Source: Branchiostoma floridae | Lineage: Eukaryota > Chordata > Leptocardii > Amphioxiformes > Branchiostomatidae | Assembly (NCBI RefSeq): GCF_000003815.2 | Contig: NC_049984.1 | Span: 7,361,205 to 7,425,204 of the forward strand | Direction of reading: 5' to 3' | Length of the DNA: 64,000 nt | Part shown: positions 23,701-33,563 of the stretch, piece by piece | Layout of the letters: each line of letters begins with the position of its first letter | Position numbering within the stretch: the first letter of the stretch is position 1 | Translations under genes and position numbers: made by a program | Notes under the pieces: generated by a model | What the model saw: the letters and a program-made list of their open reading frames with translations, nothing else | Databases searched by the model: none | Told to the model about the DNA's origin: nothing

Positions 23701-25440
23701 TTCAAGTGTCCTTCAATAGGTTTTGCTTTTGTTTGACCTTTAGTTGTCAGTGAATTGACAAAAAACTCATTATCAGAGTGAGCTTTTTGTATACAGTATC
23801 ATGGAGTCATGCAAAGATGGACTTAGCTAAACTCCTGAGAATTTTGGTTATCCACAAGTCTTCCCATATTAGCACTGCGATATCCCCCTATCTCCATGTG
23901 TAATCTTTAAACTAATTACCAAATAGGATTATAGGCGTCAACGTCTTTACCATTGATGAAATTTTTGTAAGCAGATTTTTTGTATGTTTTGTTTGCAGAT
24001 CTCCCCTTGTACTGGCTGGTTGAATGCTAACTCTACCCTCCGATACCTGACAACCCAAGTGAGTAATCCAAAACAAACATTCTCAAGTAAAATATACAAA
24101 TAAGACAACGATTATGTGACAAATAAGCAAGAAAAGAACATATTTTCTAAAACTGTAGATCACTTCCATTTTCGTTGATGAATGTTAGACATCCAGGTTA
24201 GAAGATTAACAACAGTTTCTCAAGCAACTAGATATGATTTTGGAAATGGTGAAACGTTTCAGACAGCATCTGCTGTCTTTTGTCAGTGTCAGAATACTCT
24301 CAGTGTAGCGCAGTGGTAGTTTCTTCGGCCCGTGACCGAGAGGTTGTGGGTTCGAATCCGCCTGCTGTGTTACCGATCTTGCGCCCTTGGGAAAGGCACT
24401 TTACACGACTTTCCTCACTTCACTCAAGTGAAAATGAGTACCTAGCTTCGGCTTGGGCCGTCCTTCGGATAGGACGTTAAATGGAGGTCCCGTGTTCGGG
24501 GAGAGCAACACCCCAAGCACGTTAAAGAACCCGCCACATGTGCGAACATCCACCCGAGCGGATCAAACCATTCCGGCCAAAATAGGGGTAGGGAATCTCC
24601 CGAGCAGCCCTCGTAACCCCTGCTTCGCCTATTGGGTCAGTTAGTCCTCACTCATAGTGAGCAATTGGGCTGGTCTCAATCATGATGTTTCTGACCTAGG
24701 GCGAAGAGTTGCTGTTACAGTTCCAAGTGTCACTGATGAAAGACTAATCGTTTCCAAATCACGTCCCGTTTCTTGAGCAACTATGGTTGGCTGAATTCAC
24801 TTCAAAATTTGTTGAACTTTGAAAAACAACTTTTTGCAGAGAGCTTTTGAGCTGAACGATGTGCTGAAAAACATCACGGCCACTTCTCTGTACAAGAACT
24901 TCAAGCTGATATACCAGGATATCCCCATAGATGCAGTGATCGCCAAGTGGGAAGCACAAGGGGGACATGGATGGGAGTTAATTGAACCCGTTGATGGCTT
25001 TCATATCAATCAGGTAGGTCACATGGTACCATTCCAGTGTTGTTTTTAATATCTTAAGCAACTTTGGGCTAGCCTGGTATCCAGCCGTATTATAGATACC
25101 AATTCTCTTCTGTCCACTCTCCATCAAAAACTGATTTTCATTTAGTTTGCTACTGATTACTTGCCTGGGTACCATCTGATTTCTACCAGGGCTCCTTGCA
25201 CTCATTGCCGAAAAAAATTATTAAAAACAAATTACCTACAAGTTAGAGCTTTGGTCCTAATTTACAGGTACATGCACAAACACTCAGATCTTGTTTTGCT
25301 TCATTTCACAGTTGGCAAATGCCCTTTCTGCGGATTACATTTGGGAGTGGATGGAAAAGGAACACCCTGAATTGCTGGGGAAGGTCAACCTAAACAACGA
25401 CAGAATCAAGCAACTTTTTGGAGACCAGGGTGGATACTGA
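14779..25440 (+). CDS. AOAH: AOAH (acyloxyacyl hydrolase), complete 22-exon gene
   Basis: Exons: 14779-14878, 15339-15434, 15997-16057, 17425-17524, 17792-17851, 18156-18226, 18525-18585, 18969-19039, 19411-19459, 20032-20080, 20499-20593, 20903-20972, 21176-21209, 21340-21422, 21941-21980, 22478-22552, 22758-22833, 23193-23289, 23632-23690, 23999-24058, 24840-25013, 25312-25440. They sum to 1710 nt, 569 residues plus stop (human 575). AOAH removes secondary acyl chains from lipid A and so inactivates LPS. A hydrophobic signal peptide covers residues 1-20. The saposin-B region (about 30-120) starts with a CxxC at 32-35 followed by IVEQLAQV. A Ca-binding-like loop, DLDKDGFS, is followed by SWRGKDCNDLD. 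The GDSL-type core has GDSIGAHFH (Ser252), VGNDVCNG (Asn367) and DGFH (Asp521, His524), so the catalytic set is intact. The C-terminus is FGDQGGY, against FGDQGGH in human. All junctions are GT/AG and in phase. Exon 15 (40 nt) is the least certain. Confidence 0.96.
15537..15730. mobile_element. 194-bp foldback MITE, CTCCAAGCAG family
   Basis: In AOAH intron 2. Terminal inverted repeats are TAATCTCCAAGCAGATCCTA (left) and TAGGATCTGCTTGGAGATTA (right), with further internal pairing (ATCAAAAGCTGG with CCAGCTTTGAT). Ends share CTCCAAGCAGA with the element at 12994-13160. No convincing target duplication is seen. No coding capacity. Confidence 0.8.
16661..16732 (+). tRNA. tRNA-Pro (anticodon AGG)
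   Basis: 72-nt cloverleaf in AOAH intron 3, same strand as AOAH. The acceptor stem GGCTTGC/GCAAGCC pairs fully with discriminator C. The anticodon stem CTCGC/GCGAG encloses loop TTAGGGT with anticodon AGG. The T arm is CCCGGGTTCGATTCCCGGG. Box A (TGGTCTAGTGG) and box B (GGTTCGATTCC) are intact, and a T-run at about 16739-16747 is a Pol III terminator. It closely matches the vertebrate tRNA-Pro(AGG) sequence. No intron. Confidence 0.97.
16739..16747 (+). terminator. Pol III terminator of tRNA-Pro
   Basis: Run of T residues starting about seven bases after the tRNA 3' end, the standard RNA polymerase III stop signal. Confidence 0.8.
19490..19905 (+). repeat. 37-bp minisatellite carrying RE1/NRSE-like sites in AOAH intron 9
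   Basis: Units begin at 19490, 19527, 19564, 19601, 19638, 19675, 19712, 19749, 19786, 19823 and 19860 (exactly 37 bp apart), with a degenerate unit at 19889. Each starts with TTCAGCACCAGGGACAG or a near variant, followed by about 20 bp such as GGATGTAAGTGTGAATGCTG. Seven units carry the exact 17-mer, which satisfies the published RE1 pattern TYAGMRCCNNRGMSAG from its second base. The variants are TTCAGTATC (19527), GGGAAAG (19601, 19749) and TTCAACACCAGAGACAG (19860). REST binding is inference only. Confidence 0.93.
21047..21063 (+). promoter_or_regulatory. Isolated exact RE1/NRSE-like unit in AOAH intron 12
   Basis: TTCAGCACCAGGGACAG, identical to the motif in the intron 9 array, with matching flanks on both sides (ATGTTG before, GGATAGGTGTGTGAATGTTG after). 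It is therefore a dispersed copy of the 37-bp unit about 1.15 kb downstream of the array. Whether it is a functional site is unknown. Confidence 0.7.
24221..24785. repeat. Dispersed repeat family A, split by a SINE
   Basis: In AOAH intron 20. The left arm (24221-24290: CTCAAGCAACTAGATATGAT through CTTTTGTCAGTGTC) and right arm (about 24729-24785: GTGTCACTGATGAAAG through TTTCTTGAGCAACTATGG) are reverse-complement halves of the palindromic family also seen in three TRPC4AP introns. A SINE lies between them, so it probably inserted at the palindrome centre. Confidence 0.65.
24291..24715 (+). mobile_element. tRNA-derived SINE
   Basis: The head resembles a tRNA with a box A-like TAGCGCAGTGGTAG and box B GGTTCGAATCC at the expected spacing. 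It is followed by a conserved SINE body (CTTGGGAAAGGCACTTTACA, then CCTTCGGATAGGACGTTAAA and GGAGGTCCCGTGTTCG). This body type recurs as fragments at 28.3 and 42.7 kb in this window. The exact family name cannot be given without a repeat library. Confidence 0.85.
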
Positions 25441-26794
25441 ACAAGATTATATCTGATGGAGTAGACAATGGCATATTGATCAAGTGATACTGTAGTATTA
25501 TGACCAGGCTATTTCAAGCCTGGAAGTTCCTATGGCAATTGGCTATACAGCAATAATGTCATAAGCATGATCAACGGAGAAGAAACCAAGCATGAATGGT
25601 CCTTGAAATAATGTGCACTTGTAGGAATTACAGGTTTCCAACTTTTATAACGATGTCAATTGAACAAACTGTTTTTTATTTTCATTTTGTACTGATGAAA
25701 ATGACAGATGGTCATTGAAATGTTGAAGAATTAAAGAAGGTTGTATAACGAGGAAGACTTTGTTCAATTGATCTACCAACCTGATGAAACTATTTACGAA
25801 TGTCAATGTCTGTTTGAATTGGCTACATGATGATATGATACGCTGTCCAGGGCTAGCTGTAACTGGCTCCTCCCTGCAATTGTTGGGCAGGCCACCATAA
25901 GTGTGATGCAGCTGCATGTAGCTGCACCTCATAAACCACATAACTTGCTTAATTCACTAAGTGGTTTTCTTTGTTGTAAATGGACAGTATTATGACAATG
26001 TAAACACACCAGGGTGTGTTCCCAACCCTTAATTATGATAATATGGCTTATCTGTGGTTGTAACAGGATTTATAGAACTGAGATGGAAATATAAAAAGTT
26101 TATCAGCACAACTCAGGTATAATCTAAATAAACCATATTGATTTCACAATCCATATATTGTTATTGTAAAAATGTTATGTTTCATTTATTGGTTGAATTT
26201 CCACATTCATTGGTAATTCATGGCTTTTCTTAATCCTCTTCGCTATTTCATAGCTAACTAACATCATTGCAATATTGATTTGAGCATACATATATATATA
26301 TATATACTATCATTAATAGAATTAGGTAAATGTCTATCGGTATGTACATGCATTCTGTCGCAAAATTTTATTTAAAAGACATGACGTCTACTTGTCAGTA
26401 ACATCTAGATCTGTTCTCCAGAACTTCAGAAGATTTTCTGAAAAGTCACTTCTGGTGATGATTAGAAAAATGTTACATCCCGTAATTACAAGGTAATGAG
26501 AATGGCCACTCCAATTCAATTGCTTCGTCTAAGTTCATATTTGACTCATTGTCAGTCCACAGCAATACCATTGAACAAGAATGTCATATTGAGTCATAAA
26601 TACCAGTAATTTTGGCATTGTTGAATTTCTTCCTTGAAGAAAAGGTTACAAAAAAGTCAATTTTGGCAAACTCCAGAGCTTGCTTACTGTGCAAGCCATA
26701 CAGCTAACACTATTAACAATACAGATACCAAGGTAAGGTCATGATCATTGCATTTCTACTGCATCAAAGTAATTCTATCTTGCTATTAATTATA
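25441..26794. other. AOAH 3'UTR and convergent intergenic region
   Basis: No coding exon. AATAAA at 26127-26132 is a candidate AOAH polyadenylation signal. TTTATT at 26185-26190 (AATAAA on the - strand) could serve the converging CAP-Gly gene. A (TA)n run is at about 26286-26306. The two genes end tail-to-tail, with stop codons 1.35 kb apart. Confidence 0.45.
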
Positions 26795-29700
26795 TCACTT
26801 CTCTTTGGGTACTACGGGTACCCTCTGTGTCTCTTCTCTCCCTTTCTCCCAAGCCAGCTGGAGATTGCTGAGAGCAGCACTCATCCTCATGGCCTGGTCC
26901 TCACCATACTGTGTTCTCCAGTCTTCCATTCTCAGCTCCGTGGATGACAAAGACTTCACCTCGCCGTTTTCCTTCTTCGTCCTTTCCCTCTCCTGTAAGG
27001 AACCTTCTCTCCTTGGGGTCTGCTGCAAAAGGAAAATATCGTTACCAACGATACTGTTGCATGAGTGCAGATGGAAGAGAAGCAAATATATAAAGACTTT
27101 CAATTTTGATTTGTTGTGTGTGGAAAAAATATATCTGGCTGGATGTACAGCTTATACTCTTCAGTACCAACCTGGTGTGTTACACCATGAGGCAGTTTAC
27201 CAGGTATGCAATACAAGCAAATAATAATGAATGAAGACCTTTATTGCACATTTTTGCCACACTGGGCTAAGTATAGGTCACAAAAAGACATGTTGAAAAG
27301 ATACAGTTCACAGAGACAAAATGAGATCAGATCATGGTAGGGTATTGTTGCTCTCTCTGAGGAACCCCTCCCTCGAACCTCAGACTATTGCTGGATAAAT
27401 TCAACTTCTCGTTTTTCTGTTATAGTGGAGATAAAAGAGCAGATATGTTTTATGATCAATGGTTTGTCTAGTTGCATTAGGAATATGAATTTTTCTACAG
27501 AACTTAGGTGTATGAAATAAGGAAATAGGTTTTGTATAACGTACCTTATACAGTTTTTTTCTCTCTACGGTATACAATCTACACTCTACTACAAAATGAC
27601 ATTTGTCCTCTATTCTATCTAAATTACAATGTTTGCATAGTCTTTGTTCCAGAGTGGTGCAGGTATGATGTCTTCCTGTTTGGATAATGTAAACCCTACT
27701 GAGAACATATCCACCATGTTTGGCGTGATATACCTTTTGATGTCTGCTGCTCGGGTAGGAAGACGACACTGAGGTTGAAGATATTTTGTGTCTCAGCATG
27801 TTTCTCTTTGGTTCCCTGTTAGAGTTTGTAGACTGTAGGCTAGTCGGGTCAGAGTTGGGACCCCTGTACTTGTCACTCGACGTGTCTGACAGACTTGAGC
27901 CTGGGTCACTGTGGAAAAACAGTTGAGCAAACTTAACTAATTGATTAATTAATAAATGAGTCCTCATGCTTCATTGAAAATTTAAAAATCTCAAGATTTC
28001 TTCAAACCACCTTAAGATTTTTTGAAAAACATTGAGCATGCACACGCACACACACACACACACACACTCACCTTGCCCTTCTGGTCCTCCTCTGACCAGG
28101 AATGTGGTAGTATCTCCAGTCAGAGAAGGCTGTCCTGGGTCTGCGGGTGGGAGGGCACACCTTCCGCACCTCGCTGTACCTGACCATGACCCCGTGACCC
28201 TTGGGACAGGAGAAGTAGAACTTGTTGTTCCAGAAACCATCTTCTATTCCAACTGAGGAAAGAGAAAATTGGGTCAACTTCTAAACAAGTTATGAAAGTG
28301 TAAACAAATCTACATGTATTAGTGTGTAACAATGACTTCGTGGTCTTGTGGGTAGGGTACGTAGTTGACTCAGAATCTAAAGGTCTTGGGTTTAAATCCC
28401 AACTAGCAGGTAATGATAGCAATGTTGTCCTTGGAAAAGGCATTTCATTACAAACTGACCATTATCTATTGAAAATAGGTGATGATAGTTTACCTGGGTC
28501 ATCAAGCTTTACTCCAACATACAGCTCAGCCGCCAATTCATCCTCGTCTAGTACACCCACATATTTTACAAAGCCTAGACAAAAACAAGTAATAACATTC
28601 AATAGATTAAAATCTAGTATCTACTATTCCATGAAGAAGACAAGATTTATCTTGTCTCTAGGTTTTCTATTTCTGAAGGAAATTTTGCAAATATGAAGAA
28701 TTTTAGCAAAAGTTTGAATGATATAAATTGTATATCAGCTACAAATTTACTAGCTAAAATGTGATGTACTTTTCATCATTAAAAGTACAATATTGTTTTA
28801 AGCATATCAAATACTGATGTATTGTAAATTTTAAAATCTTTCATTTTCATAGTAACAAATGCATCTCACTTCAAACCTATGTTCTGTTTTCTGTTGCTTA
28901 ATTATACTTGTTTCATGATCAACTGTGAAGTCAAAGATAATGCAGACTCTTTATTTTAACTGAATTTACAGCAAAGAAATACCTGGGGGATTTATCGGAA
29001 GAGAAAAAAGAGAAAATACAAAATTTCACCTGGGTATCTGCCTTGAACTATGACTCTGTCCCCCAGTTTAATCCATGAAGGGTGTTGAGGGTACTTCTTA
29101 AATCTGTCAACCAACAGCATAGACCTGAAAAATGTACCAATGTGGTTAACAACTTTTCCTTTGCAAGCCTCACAAAACATTGTTGAACAAGTAATAAATT
29201 GTTGTTTGTAAAGTCTTAAAATTCAATCATTTACTTGATTTAGTTACTTCTGAAGCAAATTTTGAACTGATATTCCCAGCAAAATAATTGATGGTCCAAC
29301 TTCGGTAAGTCCAGTTTTTGAGACTGGAAATTACAGTTCAATCTTTTCTTCAGAATTGCTACGGACACATACTACCCTGCTATATGAATTTGGTACTACA
29401 AAAGGCTACCTTTTTAACATACAAAAGTATCTCATACGACTCAAACACCGAGTATAACTTTGTAAAAAAGGAATAACTTACCTTTTGGATGGTTTAAAGC
29501 CAGGCAGGACCAGAACATCTCTGATATTGGCAGGTAGATGTTTAGAGTAGAACTCCTGACAGTGAATACAGTTGCAGAAGAAAGGGTCCACATATGCCCT
29601 CTTGTCTGCCTCCTAAAAACAAAGAGACAAATTTTACAGTTGCATATAGAAAAGCACAACAGAAAATAATGAAGTGCTCATAAAAATAAAGTTATATATA

Positions 29701-31440
29701 TGTTTACAACTGCAAGAATCCTATTCGTATTCTGTGTACATTATACACGTTGACAAGAAAATCAAACACTGTATTGGTAACTAAAGTAGCTAAGAACTCT
29801 TAATCTAATCCCAGAACCTCTTAATCAGTAATACAATCCCAGCATAGCAACAACCATGTTCATGCCCTAAGCATAAGCACAAATACACAGTATACATTAT
29901 AGCTTTCACTATGGAAGAAATCATGCAAAATATTCCTGTAACAAACTATTGTTTAGAGGCAATTGAGTTCTACAATACTATATGACAAGGCTTCACGTTA
30001 TTTTGATGAAAAACATTTAAGTATGCTAAATGCTCAAAAGAATGTATCATATGTCTTTAAAATGACAAAGCCCATTATAAGGTCAGTATATCCAAGAACA
30101 CCAACAATGACCTCTCAGCATACAAGGTAGTCAAGGGTCACAAATGACACGTAAAAAGAAACCTGAGCTCATTTAACCATGATACAATTTTCTGCACAAA
30201 AACTTGAGTTTAAGTGATAGTATGATACTTGTGCTGATGATGAGTAGCAATGTAATACAATAAGGGTTAGAATTGATACGATCTACTCTGTAACACTTCA
30301 GGACCCTTGAGAAGAAACAAAGGAAGCACCTGCGAACAAACAAACGCTATACGCAAACAAACAATGCGCCGTGGCTCTCAGTAACATTACCCTTGTATTG
30401 ATATGAAAAGACCCGGGCACAGGGTGGGGTAAAGGTAGTTTTACTATGCAAGAAAACAAACAGATCTGTTTTCTCAAATGCTTTTGTAACATTCAAGTGA
30501 AAAGTAACATATTTAGGTCACTGTTGATGTTGGAGGTTGTTTACTGCTGTAAAATATGTCCATTTTACAAACAAAATAGGTACAAGACTGCTTATTTTTA
30601 ATTGATGATTCCATAATCAAATCTATATTAGGCTCCTTTAAATGAATTAAGGCCATTAATCACCATAGAGATGCCTGTTATTTAGACTCTTTACTCGATA
30701 GTCAACATAGTGTTCAGAAAGATTGCTAATGGCAAACCACCATCTGGGGTGAGAATGTATGAATTCACACCTAAATCTAAGTTGGACTGAAACCATTTAT
30801 TTATATCCTATCTTTGAGAACTGCTTTTGTTGAATGAAGGAAAACAAATAGTCTTTTGGATAAACTTTAAAGGAAAGAGGAATGATGTGTATGTCTTTCT
30901 GTAGTTGACATATTAATAATCTGACGATACAGTTGAATCTTGACGATTTCATGGATGTATACGACGACTAAGAATTTACAGCGATGATCAACAAGTGCAA
31001 TTGCAATAAAAAGGTTTAACATACCTGTTGCTTCAATGTTATAATTATAACTTATGTTATGCTCATAGCATGAAAACATGAATCACTGATAAGTTACCCT
31101 TTTCAAGCCTCGTAATTTCAAGATTTCCCACTGCCAGTAAAAATGTCACAGATCAATCTAGTAGAAGAAAATATGTGACAGATCACCGGTCGACGGTCAG
31201 TCAAGTGGAAAAAACACTTCCGCAAATAAAATGCACCCCCCCCCCCCGACAGATCAAAGAATAACGACTTGATAGCCTTGCCTTTATACTCAACAGCCTG
31301 TCGTCTTCGTCTAGGATTTGCCGAAAGAAGCCGTTGGGGCAGGGAACTCGATGTCGTGGAGTTCGCGAGGAAGTTTTCCCGTTAGCAGACGACTTTTTCT
31401 CCTCGCCCCGAGGCACCCTGTTGCTATGAGAAGCCGCCAT
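26795..31440 (-). CDS. CAP-Gly domain protein, seven exons, family not recognised
   Basis: Exons in transcript order: 31440-31282, 29612-29482, 29124-29030, 28574-28494, 28252-28072, 27908-27734, 27022-26795; 349 residues. All acceptors are AG. All donors are GT except exon 1, where only AAG|GCAAGG keeps the frame, implying a GC-AG intron. The CAP-Gly domain lies at about residues 112-180 (GDRVIVQGRYPG, YVGVLDEDE, VGVKLDDP, GIEDG, FSCPKGHGVMVRYSEV). CAP-Gly domains bind C-terminal EEY/F motifs of tubulin and CLIP/EB proteins. Here the usual GKNDG is GIEDG, so lysine and asparagine are lost and classical binding is uncertain. A Cys/His cluster (FFCNCIHCQEFYSKH) precedes the domain; a basic, then Ser-rich, probably disordered tail follows. 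The start is the ATG at 31440 with good context (AAAGATGGCGGC); an in-frame ATG lies four codons upstream. I cannot name the orthologue. Confidence 0.82.
27225..27733 (-). mobile_element. LINE 3' fragment in the last intron of the CAP-Gly gene
   Basis: On the - strand the DNA directly after the donor of exon 6 stays open and encodes GGYVLSRVYIIQTGRH, then a CxxC...HxxxC array (CKHCNLDRIEDKCHF, then VVEC), typical of C-terminal regions of non-LTR retrotransposon polyproteins in aquatic animals. It ends in CAATAAAGGTCTTCATTCAT and an AT-rich tail, like a LINE 3' end. The left boundary is not sharp. No endonuclease or RT core is present here, so it is 5'-truncated. Confidence 0.65.
28034..28070. 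repeat. (CA)n microsatellite
   Basis: About 35 bp of CA dinucleotides (one CG interruption), directly next to the donor of exon 5 of the CAP-Gly gene. On the transcript strand it reads (GT)n starting within the donor region. Confidence 0.9.
28322..28460 (+). mobile_element. Degenerate tRNA-derived SINE
   Basis: The tRNA-like head CTTCGTGGTCTTGTGGGTAG and box B-like GGGTTTAAATCCC are followed by TCCTTGGAAAAGGCATTTCA, matching the SINE body of the 24.3 kb copy. It lies in an intron, antisense to the CAP-Gly gene. Confidence 0.65.
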
Positions 31441-31700
31441 CTTTATTTTCATGTCCCAAAGGTTCGACTCTAAGTTACATACTTAGACATTTTATTTCAC
31501 CCAAAATAGATCAATAATAACAAAAAAATATTTAGATAAATATTTTGATATTTAGATACTTTATAACTTACCAAATGTTTCTTATTTGTTGAATACATTG
31601 TGGTTTTTAGGGACTCAGTAGGCATTTTTTGTGTGACGTTAGGGTCTCCTCCCGCCATGCTGTACGGCTAATGGCGGCAGATTAGTTCATGAAAATTTGC
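31241..31700 (-). promoter_or_regulatory. CpG-richer 5' end of the CAP-Gly gene
   Basis: GC/CpG-rich patch around exon 1 (about 31250-31450) with GCCGCCATCTT at 31433-31443, a YY1-type motif overlapping the start codon. A second pair of CCGCCAT and ATGGCGG motifs lies at about 31652-31677 on opposite strands. This arrangement resembles a TATA-less, possibly divergent promoter, but no convincing + strand first exon was found. A poly-C run is at 31236-31247. Confidence 0.45.
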
Positions 31701-33142
31701 AGTGATTTTCTTTAATCTTCACAAATCAAACTTTCCTGATAATCTCATCACAGCGATCAACACTCGTGAGGTGTAAGACTCTGGAGCGCATTTTGAGGCC
31801 ACCATACATCAGGATCAACTTCCATGGATCAAGGTTAAAGGTATTCAATACTTTTGAAGTGTGGTGTTAGAATCTTCTCCAGGTCATCAACAGAAAACTA
31901 GTTATAATCTATGCAAATAGAAGATATTCACTGTGTAATTGATAAGAAACCTTTCAAACACGTCAATCAAATAATTGGAATTTCAATTTCTGTGGCAAAT
32001 GGGATTGTCACTTATTGCTGGTTTTGCCAGAGGCTAGAGGTTTTGCAGCGAGCAAAAAAAAAAATCCTGTTTTGGTTTCGTTCCTGTCCTTGGGTACCTC
32101 CATATTGTGGTTCTATATTGACCTGTAATGCATGCTGGGAATAATGGCACCTTTCCATAAATGGTAGAGATTGTCATTATTTGTATGGCATAGCAGGAAA
32201 TTATGTTGTGCTTGTGATGAATTGAATTGTTTTAGGAAAAATGCATTAATACATTAATATTGATATACATTAGGTTAATAAGAACCTAATTTTTAAAATC
32301 AATTAAAACTGCTATAATACCTGAAGTTTGTATCAAATGAATGGGATTTCATTTTCATGCTATCTGTTCCTAAGGAAAATAGGTATATTTACTGATAGAG
32401 TCTAATATTATGCAAAAAATTTAGGACCCAGTAATTTGTATTAAGTTATTTGTAGTTGTTCAGCATATCTGAACAACTACGTTTTCCCAGACAAGTATAT
32501 ATTGTTCTTCAATGTGCAGGGGTTTGACGTCTGATGCTTTCTCATACATAGGAACGAACGACCCCTCTGAAGAATAATATGATTCCTTTGAATTGAAGCA
32601 ATATACATGTACAACCATTCTTGTTTTCTGTGACTCGTAGTGAATCAATTTCTACTGTTCAATGCTTGATCCATGCAAACTTTAATCTACCACAATGAAA
32701 GAATCTAAATTATGCTTGATAAAAAAAGCAAAGTTAGTTTGATATGCTACTTAACTGTTGACTGGTCTGTACTGCTTGTTAACACTTGATACATGAGAAC
32801 TTTAATTTGATTAACCTAAATGAAGGATGTTGGTTGTGCTTGATGTTATTGTTGATGGAAATGTGATCCATTTGAAAGTTAACAGATATGGGGACAGGAT
32901 ATGGGGGCAGGAATGGGGACTGCACCCAGACAGACATGAGTACCACTTCTCTTACTGATGCTACCACCGCCACAACTAGGACAGCCTTATTACCCGCAAG
33001 GGTATCGACTGGCTGTGGTTCAAGGTAAAGATTCAAGGTAAAGATATCAAGTGTCAAAGAGTACATGACAATTCAATTGTCAAATCCGTTATCATACCCT
33101 ATGCAGTCACATTATTTACTGACAGAATTACCTTCATGTATA
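31700..33142. other. Non-coding stretch
   Basis: AT-rich, no credible exon on either strand. A perfect short hairpin, GTAGTTGTTCAG / CTGAACAACTAC (12-bp arms, 5-bp loop), is at 32452-32480 and may be the end of an unidentified repeat. Confidence 0.4.
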
Positions 33143-33349
33143 CTGTAATTCACTTTATCTTCACGGTACCAAATTTTCACGGTCTGAGAAAATTGAACTT
33201 GTTCTCGGAACTAAATGTTCACTGTCGAGGCAAGTGCGCATGAAAAAAGTCTGTGAATTATTTTTTATATGTAACGATAAGTTCACGTTACAGTCGTCAC
33301 CGTGAAAACCGTGAACATAACATTACAGTGAAAAAATTAGGAATTACAG
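33143..33349. mobile_element. 207-bp MITE with TA target duplication
   Basis: Inverted termini CTGTAATTC / GAATTACAG, flanked on each side by TA (33141-33142, 33350-33351). The subterminal motif TTCACGGT occurs repeatedly on the left and as ACCGTGAA on the right. TA duplication suggests a Tc1/mariner-type or related non-autonomous element. No ORF. Confidence 0.75.
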
Positions 33350-33563
33350 TACTCTTTTTCCCTGAGTTTACAACTTGGTTTTAGTTTTGCATAGTGACGT
33401 TTTAGCCATTACAGGTAGGGGGAGCTACTGATACATGGTGACACAAGGTTACAACAAGTATCTTTGCTGCATCACCTCGCGGCAGGACTTTTCAAGCCTC
33501 GAACTCTGCAGATTCAATCAATGTTTTTCCAAGAAATCTAATTTAGGATTAGATAAGTACATG

